DNA of 64,000 bases from SAR86 cluster bacterium (GTDB taxonomy: Bacteria > Pseudomonadota > Gammaproteobacteria > Magnimaribacterales > Magnimaribacteraceae), in NCBI GenBank assembly GCA_029268615.1, contig JAQWNM010000001.1, positions 62,001 to 126,000 of the forward strand, read 5' to 3'. This document shows, in pieces, positions 26,384 to 35,861 of this stretch. The translations under genes were made by a program, and so were the position numbers. The notes beneath the pieces are model-generated. The model was not told the DNA's origin and did not search any database. It saw only the letters and a program-made list of their open reading frames with translations. Numbering within the stretch: the first letter of the stretch is position 1; the number at the start of each line of letters is the position of its first letter.

Positions 26384-27037
26384 ATGAAAAAAAAAGAAAG
26401 GACTTTTTTTATAGAAAAAAAGCTTGATAAATTATATCCTAAACCTGAGGTACCTCTTGATCATAAGGATGGATATACCCTCCTAGTAGCAGTCCTTTTG
26501 TCTGCTCAATGTACGGACAAAAGAGTCAACTTAGTAACCCCATTTTTATTTTCTTTAGCAGATAATCCTTACGATATGATGATTCAGGAAACTGAAAAGA
26601 TCAGAGAAATAATCAAACCTTGCGGTCTATCACCTAAGAAATCCAGAGCTATAAGCAAGCTTTCTGAAATTCTTGTAAAAAAATACAATGGAGAAGTTCC
26701 AGAATCATTTATAGATCTTGAATCTCTTCCTGGAGTTGGTCATAAAACTGCTAGTGTAGTAATGAGTCAATGGTTTAATCATCCTGCATTTCCAGTTGAT
26801 ACTCATATCCATAGATTGGCTCAAAGATGGCGATTGACTAACGGAAAAAATGTCCAGCAAACAGAAAAAGATTTGAAAAGACTTTTCAATAAGAACAAAT
26901 GGAATATTTTACATATCCAAATGATTCTTTTTGGCAGAGAACACTGTTCTGCTAGAGGATGTAATGGAACTATTTGTATAATTTGTAGCACCTGTAACAG
27001 TAATTTAAAAACTAAAATTAAAACAAAAAAACCATAA
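26384..27037 (+). CDS. nth: Endonuclease III
   Basis: DNA glycosylase/AP lyase removing oxidised pyrimidines, 217 residues from the ATG at 26384. The helix-hairpin-helix LPGVGHKTASVV carries the catalytic Lys121, and FPVDTHIHR carries Asp139, both in normal positions. The C-terminal iron-sulfur region has cysteines at 188, 193, 198, 201 and 204. The usual C-x6-C-x2-C-x5-C spacing is not present; the nearest reading is C-x9-C-x2-C-x2-C. It is a single gene between the TonB receptor (divergent) and glyA. Confidence 0.94.
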   Translation: MKKKERTFFIEKKLDKLYPKPEVPLDHKDGYTLLVAVLLSAQCTDKRVNLVTPFLFSLADNPYDMMIQETEKIREIIKPCGLSPKKSRAISKLSEILVKKYNGEVPESFIDLESLPGVGHKTASVVMSQWFNHPAFPVDTHIHRLAQRWRLTNGKNVQQTEKDLKRLFNKNKWNILHIQMILFGREHCSARGCNGTICIICSTCNSNLKTKIKTKKP

Positions 27038-27068
27038 AGATTAATCTGTTTTCTTAGACTTGCTCTTG

Positions 27069-27074
27069 TATAAT
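27069..27074 (+). promoter_or_regulatory. -10 element of glyA
   Basis: A perfect TATAAT sits in the 87-base gap between nth and glyA and would start transcription near 27081, about 44 bases before the glyA ATG. No good -35 hexamer lies at 17 bases. I see no PurR-like palindrome and no glycine riboswitch could fit. Confidence 0.45.
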
Positions 27075-27124
27075 CTCAAACAGAATAGTTCGCCCAATTA
27101 ATATTGAAATCTAGAAAATACTAA

Positions 27125-28384
27125 ATGATGTCAAAAAATAATATCTCAATTATTGAAGAGTTTGATTCTGAATTATGGAACGCAATGACCTTAGAAGAAA
27201 GGCGACAGGAAGAACATATCGAATTAATAGCATCTGAAAATTATGCTTCAAAAAAGATTCTAGCTGCACAAGGTTCTGTTTTAACAAATAAATATGCCGA
27301 GGGTTATCCTGGAAAGAGATATTACGGAGGGTGTGAAAATGTAGACATTGCAGAAAGTCTTGCTATTGAGAGAGCTAAAGAGCTATTTAAAGCGAGTTTT
27401 GCAAATGTCCAACCTCATTCAGGAGCGAGTGCTAATGCAGCTGCTTTTTTAGCATTATGTGAACCTGGAGATACAATATTAGGAATGAGCTTAGATCATG
27501 GTGGTCATTTAACTCATGGAGCAAAAGCTAATTTCTCAGGAAAAAACTTTAATGCTGTTCAGTATGGTCTTCATCCTGAAACAGGAATCCTTGATTATGA
27601 TCAAGTGAGCAATCTAGCTAACGAACATAATCCCAAACTAATAATAGCAGGATTCTCAGCTTATTCAGGAATAGTAGATTGGAGTAAATTTAGAGAAATA
27701 GCTGACTCAATTGGGGCATACCTATTAGTTGATATGGCTCATGTTTCTGGTCTAGTTGCTGCAGGGTTGTATCCCAGCCCTATTCCATATGCAGATGTGG
27801 TGACTACAACTACTCATAAAACTCTTAGAGGTCCAAGAAGCGGTTTAATCTTAGCCAAAGAAAATGAAACTCTTCATAAAAAACTTAATTCTGCCGTATT
27901 TCCTGGTTCTCAAGGAGGTCCTCTAATGCATGTAATTGCAGCAAAAGCAATTTGCTTCAAAGAGGCTCTTGAACCAGAATTTAAAATTTACCAAAACCAA
28001 GTAATGTTAAATGCAAAGAAAATGTGTGAAACATTTATTAGCAATGATATTGATATTGTCTCTGGCGGAACTGAAAATCATATGTTCTTAGTTGACCTAA
28101 TAAAAAATAAAGTTACAGGCAAGGATGCTGATGCGGCATTAGGAAGAGCTTTCATTACTGTAAATAAGAATGCCGTTCCAAATGATCCTCAATCTCCATT
28201 TGTAACCAGCGGCTTAAGACTTGGCACTCCTGCTTGTACAACTAGGGGCTTCAAAGAAGAAGAAGTAGTTTTAGTTGCAAATTGGATTTGCGACATATTA
28301 CATGATATTGGGAGTTCACAAAAGATTGATGAAGTGAAAAGAAATGTTCTTGAACTATGTAAATCTTTCCCCGTCTATGTATAA
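27125..28384 (+). CDS. glyA: Serine hydroxymethyltransferase
   Basis: PLP enzyme interconverting serine and glycine and charging tetrahydrofolate with one-carbon units. It has 419 residues, the standard length. [10 protein letters not shown] near the N-terminus, [13 protein letters not shown] and the PLP-lysine motif [15 protein letters not shown] are all intact. It is followed after 12 bases by nrdR, the usual gammaproteobacterial arrangement, so glyA probably leads the long nrdR-riboflavin-nusB transcript. Confidence 0.97.
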   Translation: MMSKNNISIIEEFDSELWNAMTLEERRQEEHIELIASENYASKKILAAQGSVLTNKYAEGYPGKRYYGGCENVDIAESLAIERAKELFKASFANVQPHSGASANAAAFLALCEPGDTILGMSLDHGGHLTHGAKANFSGKNFNAVQYGLHPETGILDYDQVSNLANEHNPKLIIAGFSAYSGIVDWSKFREIADSIGAYLLVDMAHVSGLVAAGLYPSPIPYADVVTTTTHKTLRGPRSGLILAKENETLHKKLNSAVFPGSQGGPLMHVIAAKAICFKEALEPEFKIYQNQVMLNAKKMCETFISNDIDIVSGGTENHMFLVDLIKNKVTGKDADAALGRAFITVNKNAVPNDPQSPFVTSGLRLGTPACTTRGFKEEEVVLVANWICDILHDIGSSQKIDEVKRNVLELCKSFPVYV

Positions 28385-28396
28385 AATATTCCGATC

Positions 28397-28852
28397 ATGA
28401 ATTGCCCTTATTGCACTGTCACAGATACCAGGGTTGTAGACTCAAGATTGATAGCTGATGGTCTGCAGATTAGAAGACGAAGAGAATGTGGAAAGTGTGG
28501 TGAAAGATTTACTACTTTTGAGAGTGCAGAACTCTTGATGCCGAGAGTTATTAAACAAAAAAATAATACCAGAGAACCTTTTGATGAAAATAAACTTCGT
28601 GAAGGCCTATATCGTTCCTTAGAAAAAAGACCTGTCAGCGAAGAGCAGATAGAATCATTAATTGAAGATATAAAAAAGGACATCAGAGGATCAGGTGAAA
28701 GAGAAGTGGCTTCTAGATTTATCGGTGAAATGGTAATGAAAAACTTAAGAAAAATAGATGAAGTTGCCTTCATACGATTTGCATCTGTTTATAGAAGATT
28801 TGAAGACATAACTGAATTTAGCGAAGAAGTTGAAAGACTTGCAAAAGACTAA
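28397..28852 (+). CDS. nrdR: Transcriptional repressor NrdR
   Basis: Repressor of ribonucleotide reductase operons that senses (d)ATP. It has 151 residues. The N-terminal zinc finger uses Cys3, Cys6, Cys31 and Cys34 (MNCPYC, CGKCG). An ATP-cone domain follows ([20 protein letters not shown] onward). It abuts ribD with no spacer. Its targets (NrdR boxes) would lie at nrd genes outside this window. Confidence 0.97.
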   Translation: MNCPYCTVTDTRVVDSRLIADGLQIRRRRECGKCGERFTTFESAELLMPRVIKQKNNTREPFDENKLREGLYRSLEKRPVSEEQIESLIEDIKKDIRGSGEREVASRFIGEMVMKNLRKIDEVAFIRFASVYRRFEDITEFSEEVERLAKD

Positions 28853-29947
28853 ATGATGGATAAATCTGGATGCATGGAACGTGCACTCTATATGGCAGAA
28901 AAAGGAAGGTATTTAGCTAGCCCAAATCCAATGGTTGGTTGTGTCATTACTAAAAATAATAAAATAATTGGAGAAGGGTGGCATCAAAGATATGGTGAAA
29001 ATCATGCAGAAATTAACGCAATAGATGATGTTAGAATAAAATTTGGTGATGAATATCTGAACCTTCTTAAGAACAGCACATTTTATACAACATTGGAACC
29101 ATGCAGCAAAAAAGGAAAAACCGGTTCCTGTGCAGAAACTTTAGTGAAACTGGAAGTGGCAAAGATCATTATTGGGTCGAGAGACCCTAGTCAAGAAGGT
29201 ATAGAATTTCTCAATGATAATGGCATAACAACAGAAGATATAACATTAGAGCTGCAAAATGCAGCTTACAAACTTAATAGAGGTTTTTTCTCAAGGGTTA
29301 CAAAAGGAAGACCTTTTATAAAATGTAAAATTGGAATGTCTGTGGATGGAGGAATCTGTTTAGAGACTGGAGAGAGTAAATGGATAACTTCAGAAGATTC
29401 AAGGCAAGATGTCCATAAACTAAGAGCTGAATCTGATGTAATATTTACTGGAAGTGGAACTGTAAAGGTAGATGATCCATTATTGACAGTTAGGGGAGTA
29501 AGCGAGGAATTTAACCCACCTCTTAGGTGCATAGCAGATAGAGGAAAAACATTACAAGGACGGGAGAAATTATTAAATGATGGCTTAGAAACCTTAATAT
29601 TTACAAATGGCCTTACTAAAAATATAACTTCTAAAGCTGAATATAAAGAAGCTCCTTTAAAAGAAGGTTTTTTAGATTTACAAGAAATTATGAACTCATT
29701 AGGCGAGATTAACAAAAATATGGTTTTAGTTGAAGCTGGGCCTAAAATTATAAATAGTCTAGTTCAAGAAAAACTTATAGATGAATTTATCTTTTACTCA
29801 GCGCCTAAGGTTTTGGGTAATAAAAAAATTAGTTTCTTAGATAATATCCTTAATAACTCAAAACTAGGTAAAATTAACTTGTTGATAGATGACATTAAAT
29901 CAATAGGTCAAGATTTAAAGATTACTGCAACACCGATTTACAACTAA
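28853..29947 (+). CDS. ribD: Bifunctional riboflavin deaminase/reductase
   Basis: Second and third steps of riboflavin synthesis: deamination of the pyrimidine, then NADPH reduction of its ribosyl chain. It has 364 residues. The deaminase zinc site shows HAE at 51-53 and cysteines 84 and 93 (LEPCSKKGKTGSC). The reductase half starts near 150 with KCKIGMSVDGG. Two ATGs are in tandem at 28853 and 28856, directly after the nrdR stop. Confidence 0.95.
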   Translation: MMDKSGCMERALYMAEKGRYLASPNPMVGCVITKNNKIIGEGWHQRYGENHAEINAIDDVRIKFGDEYLNLLKNSTFYTTLEPCSKKGKTGSCAETLVKLEVAKIIIGSRDPSQEGIEFLNDNGITTEDITLELQNAAYKLNRGFFSRVTKGRPFIKCKIGMSVDGGICLETGESKWITSEDSRQDVHKLRAESDVIFTGSGTVKVDDPLLTVRGVSEEFNPPLRCIADRGKTLQGREKLLNDGLETLIFTNGLTKNITSKAEYKEAPLKEGFLDLQEIMNSLGEINKNMVLVEAGPKIINSLVQEKLIDEFIFYSAPKVLGNKKISFLDNILNNSKLGKINLLIDDIKSIGQDLKITATPIYN

Positions 29948-29956
29948 GAAGACAAT

Positions 29957-31057
29957 ATGAAACTAAATTCTACAGAAGAACTTATCAAGGACTTTGCTTC
30001 TGGAAAAATGGTTATCTTGATGGATGATGAAGACAGAGAAAATGAAGGAGATATTGTCGTAGCTGCAGAAAAAATTTCACCTGAAATAGTTAATTTCATG
30101 GCAACTCATGCTAGAGGTCTTATCTGCCTAGCTCTAACAGAAGAAAGATGTAAACTTCTAGAACTAGATTCGATGGTTTTAGAAAATGAAAGTCAACATG
30201 GTACTGCATTTACAACATCTATTGAAGCAGCACAAGGAGTGACTACAGGTATATCTGCAGCAGATAGAGCTACAACAATTAGAGCTGCAGTAAATCCAAA
30301 TGCCACGGCTCAAGATATAGTTCAACCAGGTCATATATTTCCCATAAAAGCTTCTCCTGGTGGAGTTCTATCTAGAGCCGGTCATACTGAGGCTGGGCCA
30401 GATTTAGCTAAACTAGCTGGTCTTGATCCTGCAGCTGTAATAGTAGAAATTATGAATGAAGATGGAAGTATGGCCAGAAGAGCGGATTTAGAGAAATTTG
30501 CTATTAAACATAACTTAAAATTGGGAACTATTGCCGATTTAATTCACTATAGGAATACACATGAAAAAAGTGTGATCCAATCTGAAACTACTGAAGTTGA
30601 GACTGACTTTGGAAGATTTCGTCTTTTTATATATAAAGATATTATTTTTGATAAAACCCATCTCGCTCTAACTCTAGGAGAGATTAAACCTGAAGATGAA
30701 GTTCTTGTACGAATTCAACAAACTAATACTTTGCATGACATTATGAATATTAATGGATTTGGAAATAGGTGGTCTTTCACTAAAGCAATGGAAAAAATTC
30801 AAAGAGAAGGCAAAGGGGCTCTTATTTTACTTAGCAATCAGGAGTCTCAATCTGAAATAATCAACAACACATTATTTCTTAAAGGTAAAAAGAGAAATAA
30901 TTCTATGGAAGCTCCAGACTCAAGAAATATAGGTTTAGGAGCTCAAATATTAAGAGATATAGGCATACAAAAAATTAAGCTTTTAGGGGCAAAAGTAAAA
31001 TATCCATTAACGGGTTTTGATCTTGAAATAACACAATTTATTAACTTCAAAAAATGA
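29957..31057 (+). CDS. ribBA: RibBA: DHBP synthase fused to a degenerate GTP cyclohydrolase II domain
   Basis: The N-terminal domain (about 1-205) is a complete 3,4-dihydroxy-2-butanone 4-phosphate synthase, with DDEDRENEGD, HARGLICLAL and the GHTEAGPDLAKLAGL segment. The C-terminal domain (about 210-366) resembles GTP cyclohydrolase II but has none of the zinc cysteines: the aligned region reads RIQQTNTLHDIMNI. It is therefore probably inactive for GTP. The stand-alone RibA at 19535-20131 retains those cysteines. It lies between ribD and ribH in the operon and overlaps ribH by 4 bases. Confidence 0.94.
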   Translation: MKLNSTEELIKDFASGKMVILMDDEDRENEGDIVVAAEKISPEIVNFMATHARGLICLALTEERCKLLELDSMVLENESQHGTAFTTSIEAAQGVTTGISAADRATTIRAAVNPNATAQDIVQPGHIFPIKASPGGVLSRAGHTEAGPDLAKLAGLDPAAVIVEIMNEDGSMARRADLEKFAIKHNLKLGTIADLIHYRNTHEKSVIQSETTEVETDFGRFRLFIYKDIIFDKTHLALTLGEIKPEDEVLVRIQQTNTLHDIMNINGFGNRWSFTKAMEKIQREGKGALILLSNQESQSEIINNTLFLKGKKRNNSMEAPDSRNIGLGAQILRDIGIQKIKLLGAKVKYPLTGFDLEITQFINFKK

Positions 31058-31524
31058 TCACAGGTAAAGAAATATTTATACCTTCTCAGCATTCTAAAAA
31101 GGGGAAATATGCTATCGTTTCTACCTCCTGGAATTCTGAAATAGTGGAAGAAATGCTAGAAAGAGCAATAAAATTTTTAGTTGATAATGGTGTAAAACCT
31201 AAAAATATTTCTCAAGTTAAAGTTCCGGGAGTCTTTGAACTACCGGTAATGGCTAACAAACTAGCTTCTAAGAAGATAGATGCAGTTATAACTTTGGGAT
31301 GCGTTATCAAAGGTGATACTCCTCATTTTGATTTTATAAGTTCAAGCTGTGCTCATGGACTTATGCAGGTTTCTTTAAATAAAGAATTACCAGTTATTTT
31401 TGGCGTACTAACTACCAACAACATTAAACAAGCAAAAGACAGAGCTCATTGGAAAAAAGGTAATAAAGGAGCTGAAGCTGCAGAAACAGCTATGGAAATG
31501 GTTGAAAAATTCAAAAGTTCTTAA
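31054..31524 (+). CDS. ribH: 6,7-dimethyl-8-ribityllumazine synthase
   Basis: Penultimate step of riboflavin synthesis, condensing the RibD and RibB products. It has 156 residues, typical of the icosahedral or pentameric enzyme. The segments STSWNSEIVEEML, VPGVFELPVMANKLA and LGCVIKGDTPHFDF (with the catalytic histidine region) are all present. It overlaps ribBA by 4 bases and precedes nusB by 2. Riboflavin synthase (ribE/ribC) is not in this window. Confidence 0.96.
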   Translation: MITGKEIFIPSQHSKKGKYAIVSTSWNSEIVEEMLERAIKFLVDNGVKPKNISQVKVPGVFELPVMANKLASKKIDAVITLGCVIKGDTPHFDFISSSCAHGLMQVSLNKELPVIFGVLTTNNIKQAKDRAHWKKGNKGAEAAETAMEMVEKFKSS

Positions 31525-31526
31525 GC

Positions 31527-31928
31527 ATGAAAGAATCACCAATGCGTTCAAGGGATAAAGCGTTGCAAAGCCTTTATGAAATGGAAATAAATATAGATAA
31601 ACATTTAATCAAGACTTTAAAATCAAGAGAAGATATAGGAAGTTTTTGTCATGACTTAATTATTGGGGTCATTGATAATATTAAAGAGTTAGATACTAAA
31701 CTTGCTCCTCATCTAGATAGATCTATCGCATCATTAGATTTTATAGAAAAAAATGTACTACGAATTGCTACCTATGAGTTAGTCTTTAATAAGAATTTGG
31801 ATCACCCCATAGTAATCAATGAAGCAATAAGGCTTTCAAAGAAATATGGAGCAAAAGATAGTTATAAATATATTAATGCCATTTTGGATAAAATGACTAA
31901 GGTTGATAATTTAAAGAGTCATAACTAA
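31527..31928 (+). CDS. nusB: Transcription antitermination factor NusB
   Basis: Small all-helical RNA-binding protein that with NusE (S10) binds boxA of rRNA operons. It has 133 residues. The N-terminal RSRDKALQSLYEMEI and the C-terminal LDHPIVINEAIRLSKKYGAKDSYKYINAILD are typical. It ends the nrdR-ribD-ribBA-ribH-nusB operon. Its final 32 bases overlap the 3' end of the DUF3604 gene on the other strand. thiL-pgpA, which commonly follows nusB, is elsewhere in this window. Confidence 0.95.
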   Translation: MKESPMRSRDKALQSLYEMEINIDKHLIKTLKSREDIGSFCHDLIIGVIDNIKELDTKLAPHLDRSIASLDFIEKNVLRIATYELVFNKNLDHPIVINEAIRLSKKYGAKDSYKYINAILDKMTKVDNLKSHN

Positions 31929-34155
31929 CAAAAATTGGAGAAGACCAGGCTCGTTCTTCAACTTCACCTAAACAATCTCCTTTTTTTAAACCCCTATAAT
32001 CTCCGTAACAAATATCCACCTTAATGCAATTTCCTTCTTGGTCCTTTTGACAATTTAATCCCTGAGCATTTATTGCCTGAGAAGGTTCTTGTATAGCTCT
32101 AGCATAATAAATAACTTCTCTAGTTCCATCTTCAAACTGAAGATCTTGAAACTCAACTGAACAACCCTCACCAAGATCTTCACAAGGAATTATCTTCCAT
32201 GGATCCTGAATTAGACTTTCTAAAGGCTCATCTTTATAGATTTGAGGACGTATTCTTACAATCTCTATTCTAGAGATCAATTTTCTTTCATCAGATGGGT
32301 TATAACACTCCCCCTTGCAAAGTTCTTGTATTCTTTCAGAAACACCTGGATTAATTAACTCATTTTCCTGGCACCCAGAATTTTGCTTAAAAGCTCCAAT
32401 TGCTTTAACCCTAAAAGAAGGATTGAACTTTGTTTTTAATTCACTACCCATAGGTGAGATTTGTCCTTTTGGAGAAATTTGATCAAACCAAAGTAATATT
32501 CTGTCCCCCGACGTAGCATACACCTCTCTTTTATGAAGAGCTTCCCAAATAAAATCTCTATTTTTTCGTTCTGAATGTACTGCTACTAAACCGCCACTTA
32601 TAAAAAAAGATGATCCTCTATCTACTTCTCTAGGATAAGAGCCTGAAGCTAAAATAGAGTTCGCATCAACTTTGACGGATTTTGGAGTTAAGAAAGAAGT
32701 ATTTGATTCAAGGACTGAAGATTTAGATTCAACAAAAATTTTTGTCTCTTTACTTTCAAAACCCCTTGAATCTGTATTCCCTAGTCTTGATATTTCTTTA
32801 TAGCCACTTCCTGCTTTTGCCTGATGATTATCGCTAGATCCAATAAAACCAAATCTAAATCTAAAAGGTACATCTCCTGAAAAATCTGTTAAAGCAAGAG
32901 CATTTTGGACTGAAAGACCTGGTCTATAATTAAAAGCCGGCAAAAAACAATCTTTGCATTGCCCAGAGTCTAACCATTCTTCAGGTAGCTGACTTGGGAT
33001 AGAAAGATGGCCCAAAGGGTTTGATGAGACATAATTTTTGATCGCTTCTATCCTTCTCAATTCGCATTCTTCTTCACTTCCTGCAGAAAAAAGGCATCTT
33101 TTCTTTATTATTTCTCCTGCCTGAAAGCAACTTGGTAAATAACCTGATACAGGTGAAGGGCAACTTAAAGAATAATCTTCTTCAACAACTAAGGACCTCC
33201 AAGATCTATATTCTTCTGAATTTCCATGACCGGAATATACTTCTATAAGCCTTTGTAAATTATTATTATTCTGTTCAGTAGAAAGTTGATGCTCCCAAGA
33301 TGCCAGAGGAGGAGCTGTATTTCCCCATGCCGTACCATGAGGAATAACCAATATATCGCTATCCCATTCTTCCAATTTCCTAAAAAGATCACCAGGATTT
33401 AAAGCAATCTCTAAACAGTCTGAAGGTAATTGTTTGACATTTTTTTCTTTGTTGCAATTTCTTCTTGCCTCCAATTCTAATTGTTTATATCTAAGATCAA
33501 AAATTAGATCTCTATTCTGGAAATCTTCTAGTAATAAGCTAGCTTGTAAGATAAATCTAGAAGAAGAAATAGCAGAATTTTCAGCTAAATTAGCTGCAAT
33601 AGGCCTTAATGGTATTTCTTGTAAATCAATAGATTTAAGGATTATATTTTTATGACCAAAATGTTTCTTAGGATCTGTGCTTCTTTGAGTCCATTCCCAA
33701 CCAAGAAAAGCTACAACATCAGACTCTTTTTCTAAGTTTTCATCACTGGAAATTGCATTACATTGCTGGATAGCCCCAATAGTCTTTTTCCATTCTCTAG
33801 GAGTTAACCAAGCAGCATGGTCATTTATTGACCAAAAATCTATATTCGAACAAAATCTTGCATAATCGCATGCATCCCCTATAGGATGAATGCCCTCGCC
33901 CTGAAGTAAAGGAAAGTTCAATAAATACGCATCTAAAGAATAGCTAGAATGCACGTGAAGATCACCAAAAAATATTTGTTTTCTTTCTAAGCCATCATTC
34001 AAAATCTCAGATGATGGGATTTTTAGATTTGTTATTTCTCCTGAGTTTAAGGGAAGACCAAACCAATTAAAATATAAGGCAATTATGAAAAATAAAGGAA
34101 TACTAAGAAAGAACCCTAGAAGAGCTAGGAACGAACTTAGAATTTTTTGATACAA
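31897..34155 (-). CDS. Membrane-anchored DUF3604 protein with PHP-like metal site
   Basis: A 752-residue protein of the uncharacterised DUF3604 family. An N-terminal anchor (about 5-30) places the rest in the periplasm. GDLHVHSSYSLDAY puts two metal-type histidines at 67 and 69. FWSINDHAAW, VIPHGTAWGN and FIGSSDNHQ add histidines and aspartates as in PHP-type phosphoesterases. The many cysteines fit an exported protein. The only in-frame start is TTG at 34155. It follows the small exported gene after 6 bases and appears to be the tail of the miaA-hflX...purA run. Its activity is unknown; a metal-dependent hydrolase is inferred. Confidence 0.85.
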   Translation of the reverse strand: MYQKILSSFLALLGFFLSIPLFFIIALYFNWFGLPLNSGEITNLKIPSSEILNDGLERKQIFFGDLHVHSSYSLDAYLLNFPLLQGEGIHPIGDACDYARFCSNIDFWSINDHAAWLTPREWKKTIGAIQQCNAISSDENLEKESDVVAFLGWEWTQRSTDPKKHFGHKNIILKSIDLQEIPLRPIAANLAENSAISSSRFILQASLLLEDFQNRDLIFDLRYKQLELEARRNCNKEKNVKQLPSDCLEIALNPGDLFRKLEEWDSDILVIPHGTAWGNTAPPLASWEHQLSTEQNNNNLQRLIEVYSGHGNSEEYRSWRSLVVEEDYSLSCPSPVSGYLPSCFQAGEIIKKRCLFSAGSEEECELRRIEAIKNYVSSNPLGHLSIPSQLPEEWLDSGQCKDCFLPAFNYRPGLSVQNALALTDFSGDVPFRFRFGFIGSSDNHQAKAGSGYKEISRLGNTDSRGFESKETKIFVESKSSVLESNTSFLTPKSVKVDANSILASGSYPREVDRGSSFFISGGLVAVHSERKNRDFIWEALHKREVYATSGDRILLWFDQISPKGQISPMGSELKTKFNPSFRVKAIGAFKQNSGCQENELINPGVSERIQELCKGECYNPSDERKLISRIEIVRIRPQIYKDEPLESLIQDPWKIIPCEDLGEGCSVEFQDLQFEDGTREVIYYARAIQEPSQAINAQGLNCQKDQEGNCIKVDICYGDYRGLKKGDCLGEVEERAWSSPIFVSYDSLNYQP

Positions 34156-34161
34156 AGAATC

Positions 34162-34563
34162 TTAGGTTTCTTTGATTAATTTCTTATCTACAATTAGATC
34201 GGCATAATACCTTAAAGATTCAGCGACAACATAATAAGAACTTCTTTTTGGGTTTTTCTTTAATAACTTTACTTTAAATATTTTTCCTTCCCTAAGAGAC
34301 TCACTAAGCTCAAATTTATCGCTTCTCTTTAATTTGTAGATATCTCTTGCATCTACACTTAAATCTCTAAGATCAAATACACTGCTTGATCCAAAACGTT
34401 TAACTCTTTCTGATTGAATTGCGTCGATTTTATAATGATAAAGTACTAGAATTGAATTTGAAGAAGGCGACAGGATATCCCCAGTCTTAAACAAAACTTT
34501 TTGATCTTCAGCTAGGAAAGTAGCACTAATTATTAATAAATAAATAGATAGTAATATTCTCAT
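34162..34563 (-). CDS. Small exported protein of unknown function
   Basis: A 133-residue protein with a signal peptide (about 1-18, cleavage likely after TFLA). I do not recognise it. The mature part is basic and mixed in structure, with no cysteine, no membrane helix and no known motif. It lies 14 bases after purA and 6 bases before the DUF3604 gene on the same strand. It is probably co-transcribed with the latter, and its most likely partner is that periplasmic protein. Confidence 0.7.
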   Translation of the reverse strand: MRILLSIYLLIISATFLAEDQKVLFKTGDILSPSSNSILVLYHYKIDAIQSERVKRFGSSSVFDLRDLSVDARDIYKLKRSDKFELSESLREGKIFKVKLLKKNPKRSSYYVVAESLRYYADLIVDKKLIKET

Positions 34564-34577
34564 AATTAAATTTTTTA

Positions 34578-35861
34578 TTAAATTAAGGATTCTCTAACAA
34601 TTGTATCTTCTCTTTTGGGCCCAGTCGATATCATAACTACAGGAGCCCCGCATATTTCTTCTATTGCCGATATATAATCTCTAGCGTTTTTATTGAGATC
34701 TTCGAATTTATTTAATCCAGAAGTTGGTTCTTCCCAACCTTCAAAATCAGAATATATTGGCTCCACATCTTCAAGAGCCATCAACTCTAAAACATCTTCT
34801 AAAGGTAAATTACTTTTATAATCTGTGCATACCTTTATTTTATCTAATCCATCCAGAACATCTATCTTTGTTAAGCATATTCCATTAATGCCATTTAGAT
34901 ATACTACATGTTTTAATAAAACAGCATCTAGCCAACCACATCTCCTTTTTCTGCCTGTTGTAGCACCAACTTCACCACCTTTCTTAGCTAAAAAATCTCC
35001 GATAGAATCTGTAAGCTCTGTAGGAAAAGGACCTTCACCTACCCTAGTTGTGTAAGCTTTTGCAATTCCAAGTGAGTAATCAATACTAGAAGGATTAATA
35101 CCTACTCCTGAAGAAATACCTCCAATTAGATTACTTGAGGTAACAAAAGGATAAGTACCAAGACTTACATCCAATAATGCTCCTTGAGCTCCCTCAAACA
35201 AAACAGACTTTTTATCTTCGATAAGTTTTTTTATCTCAGTAACCACATTGCCAATTAGGGGTTTTAATTTTTCTCCCTGAATTAGATTCTTTTCATATAA
35301 TAAATTAAAATCTATTTTTTTTTCATTATATAATTTTGTAAAAAGAAAATTATAATAATCCAATGCCTCTTTTAGCTTATCTCTTAAGGTTGCTTCATTG
35401 TATAGATCTCCAGCTCTTATAGCTCTTCTACCTACCCTGTCTTCGTAAGCAGTTCCAATACCCCTTCCAGTTGTACCTATAGTGGTTGAAGATTTAGATT
35501 TTTCTTTCAACTGATCTAGTTTTATATGGTAAGGCTGAATAAGAGAGCATGCTGGACTTACAACTAATTTACTTTCCACATTATCTATAATTTCAGAAGC
35601 ATCCTTAAGTTCTTCAAAAAGAGCATCTAAACTAACAACAACTCCTCTACCTAAAAAGCATTTAATATTTTCATGACAAATAGCTGAAGGTAATAAGTGA
35701 AAAACTATAGTTTTGTCTTTTACGATTAATGTATGCCCTGCATTATGACCACCCTGATACCTTACGGCAGCCGATATATCTTTTGATATTTGATCAACTA
35801 CTTTACCTTTACCCTCATCACCCCACTGCAGGCCTAATAGAGAAATAACTTTAGCTTTCAT
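34578..35861 (-). CDS. purA: Adenylosuccinate synthetase
   Basis: First committed step from IMP to AMP, joining aspartate to IMP with GTP. It has 427 residues, the usual length. The P-loop-like WGDEGKGK is at 13-20. The QGGHNAGHT segment with the catalytic histidine, the GTTGRGIGTAYEDR loop and TTGRKRRCGWLD are all present. It overlaps hisZ by 11 bases, and the order hflX-hflK-hflC-hisZ-purA is the one seen in Pseudomonas. Confidence 0.97.
   Translation of the reverse strand: MKAKVISLLGLQWGDEGKGKVVDQISKDISAAVRYQGGHNAGHTLIVKDKTIVFHLLPSAICHENIKCFLGRGVVVSLDALFEELKDASEIIDNVESKLVVSPACSLIQPYHIKLDQLKEKSKSSTTIGTTGRGIGTAYEDRVGRRAIRAGDLYNEATLRDKLKEALDYYNFLFTKLYNEKKIDFNLLYEKNLIQGEKLKPLIGNVVTEIKKLIEDKKSVLFEGAQGALLDVSLGTYPFVTSSNLIGGISSGVGINPSSIDYSLGIAKAYTTRVGEGPFPTELTDSIGDFLAKKGGEVGATTGRKRRCGWLDAVLLKHVVYLNGINGICLTKIDVLDGLDKIKVCTDYKSNLPLEDVLELMALEDVEPIYSDFEGWEEPTSGLNKFEDLNKNARDYISAIEEICGAPVVMISTGPKREDTIVRESLI

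Noticed and set aside
28408-28773. 121-codon open frame antisense to nrdR
   Set aside because: nrdR is complete with zinc finger and ATP-cone; the reverse frame is a shadow.
29266-29715. 149-codon open frame antisense to ribD
   Set aside because: It is fully covered by the intact reductase domain of ribD and shows no family motifs.
28385-29956. FMN riboswitch before the riboflavin genes
   Set aside because: The gaps between glyA, nrdR, ribD and ribBA are 12 bases or fewer, far too short for the element; ribA at 20131 also has only a 53-base upstream gap.
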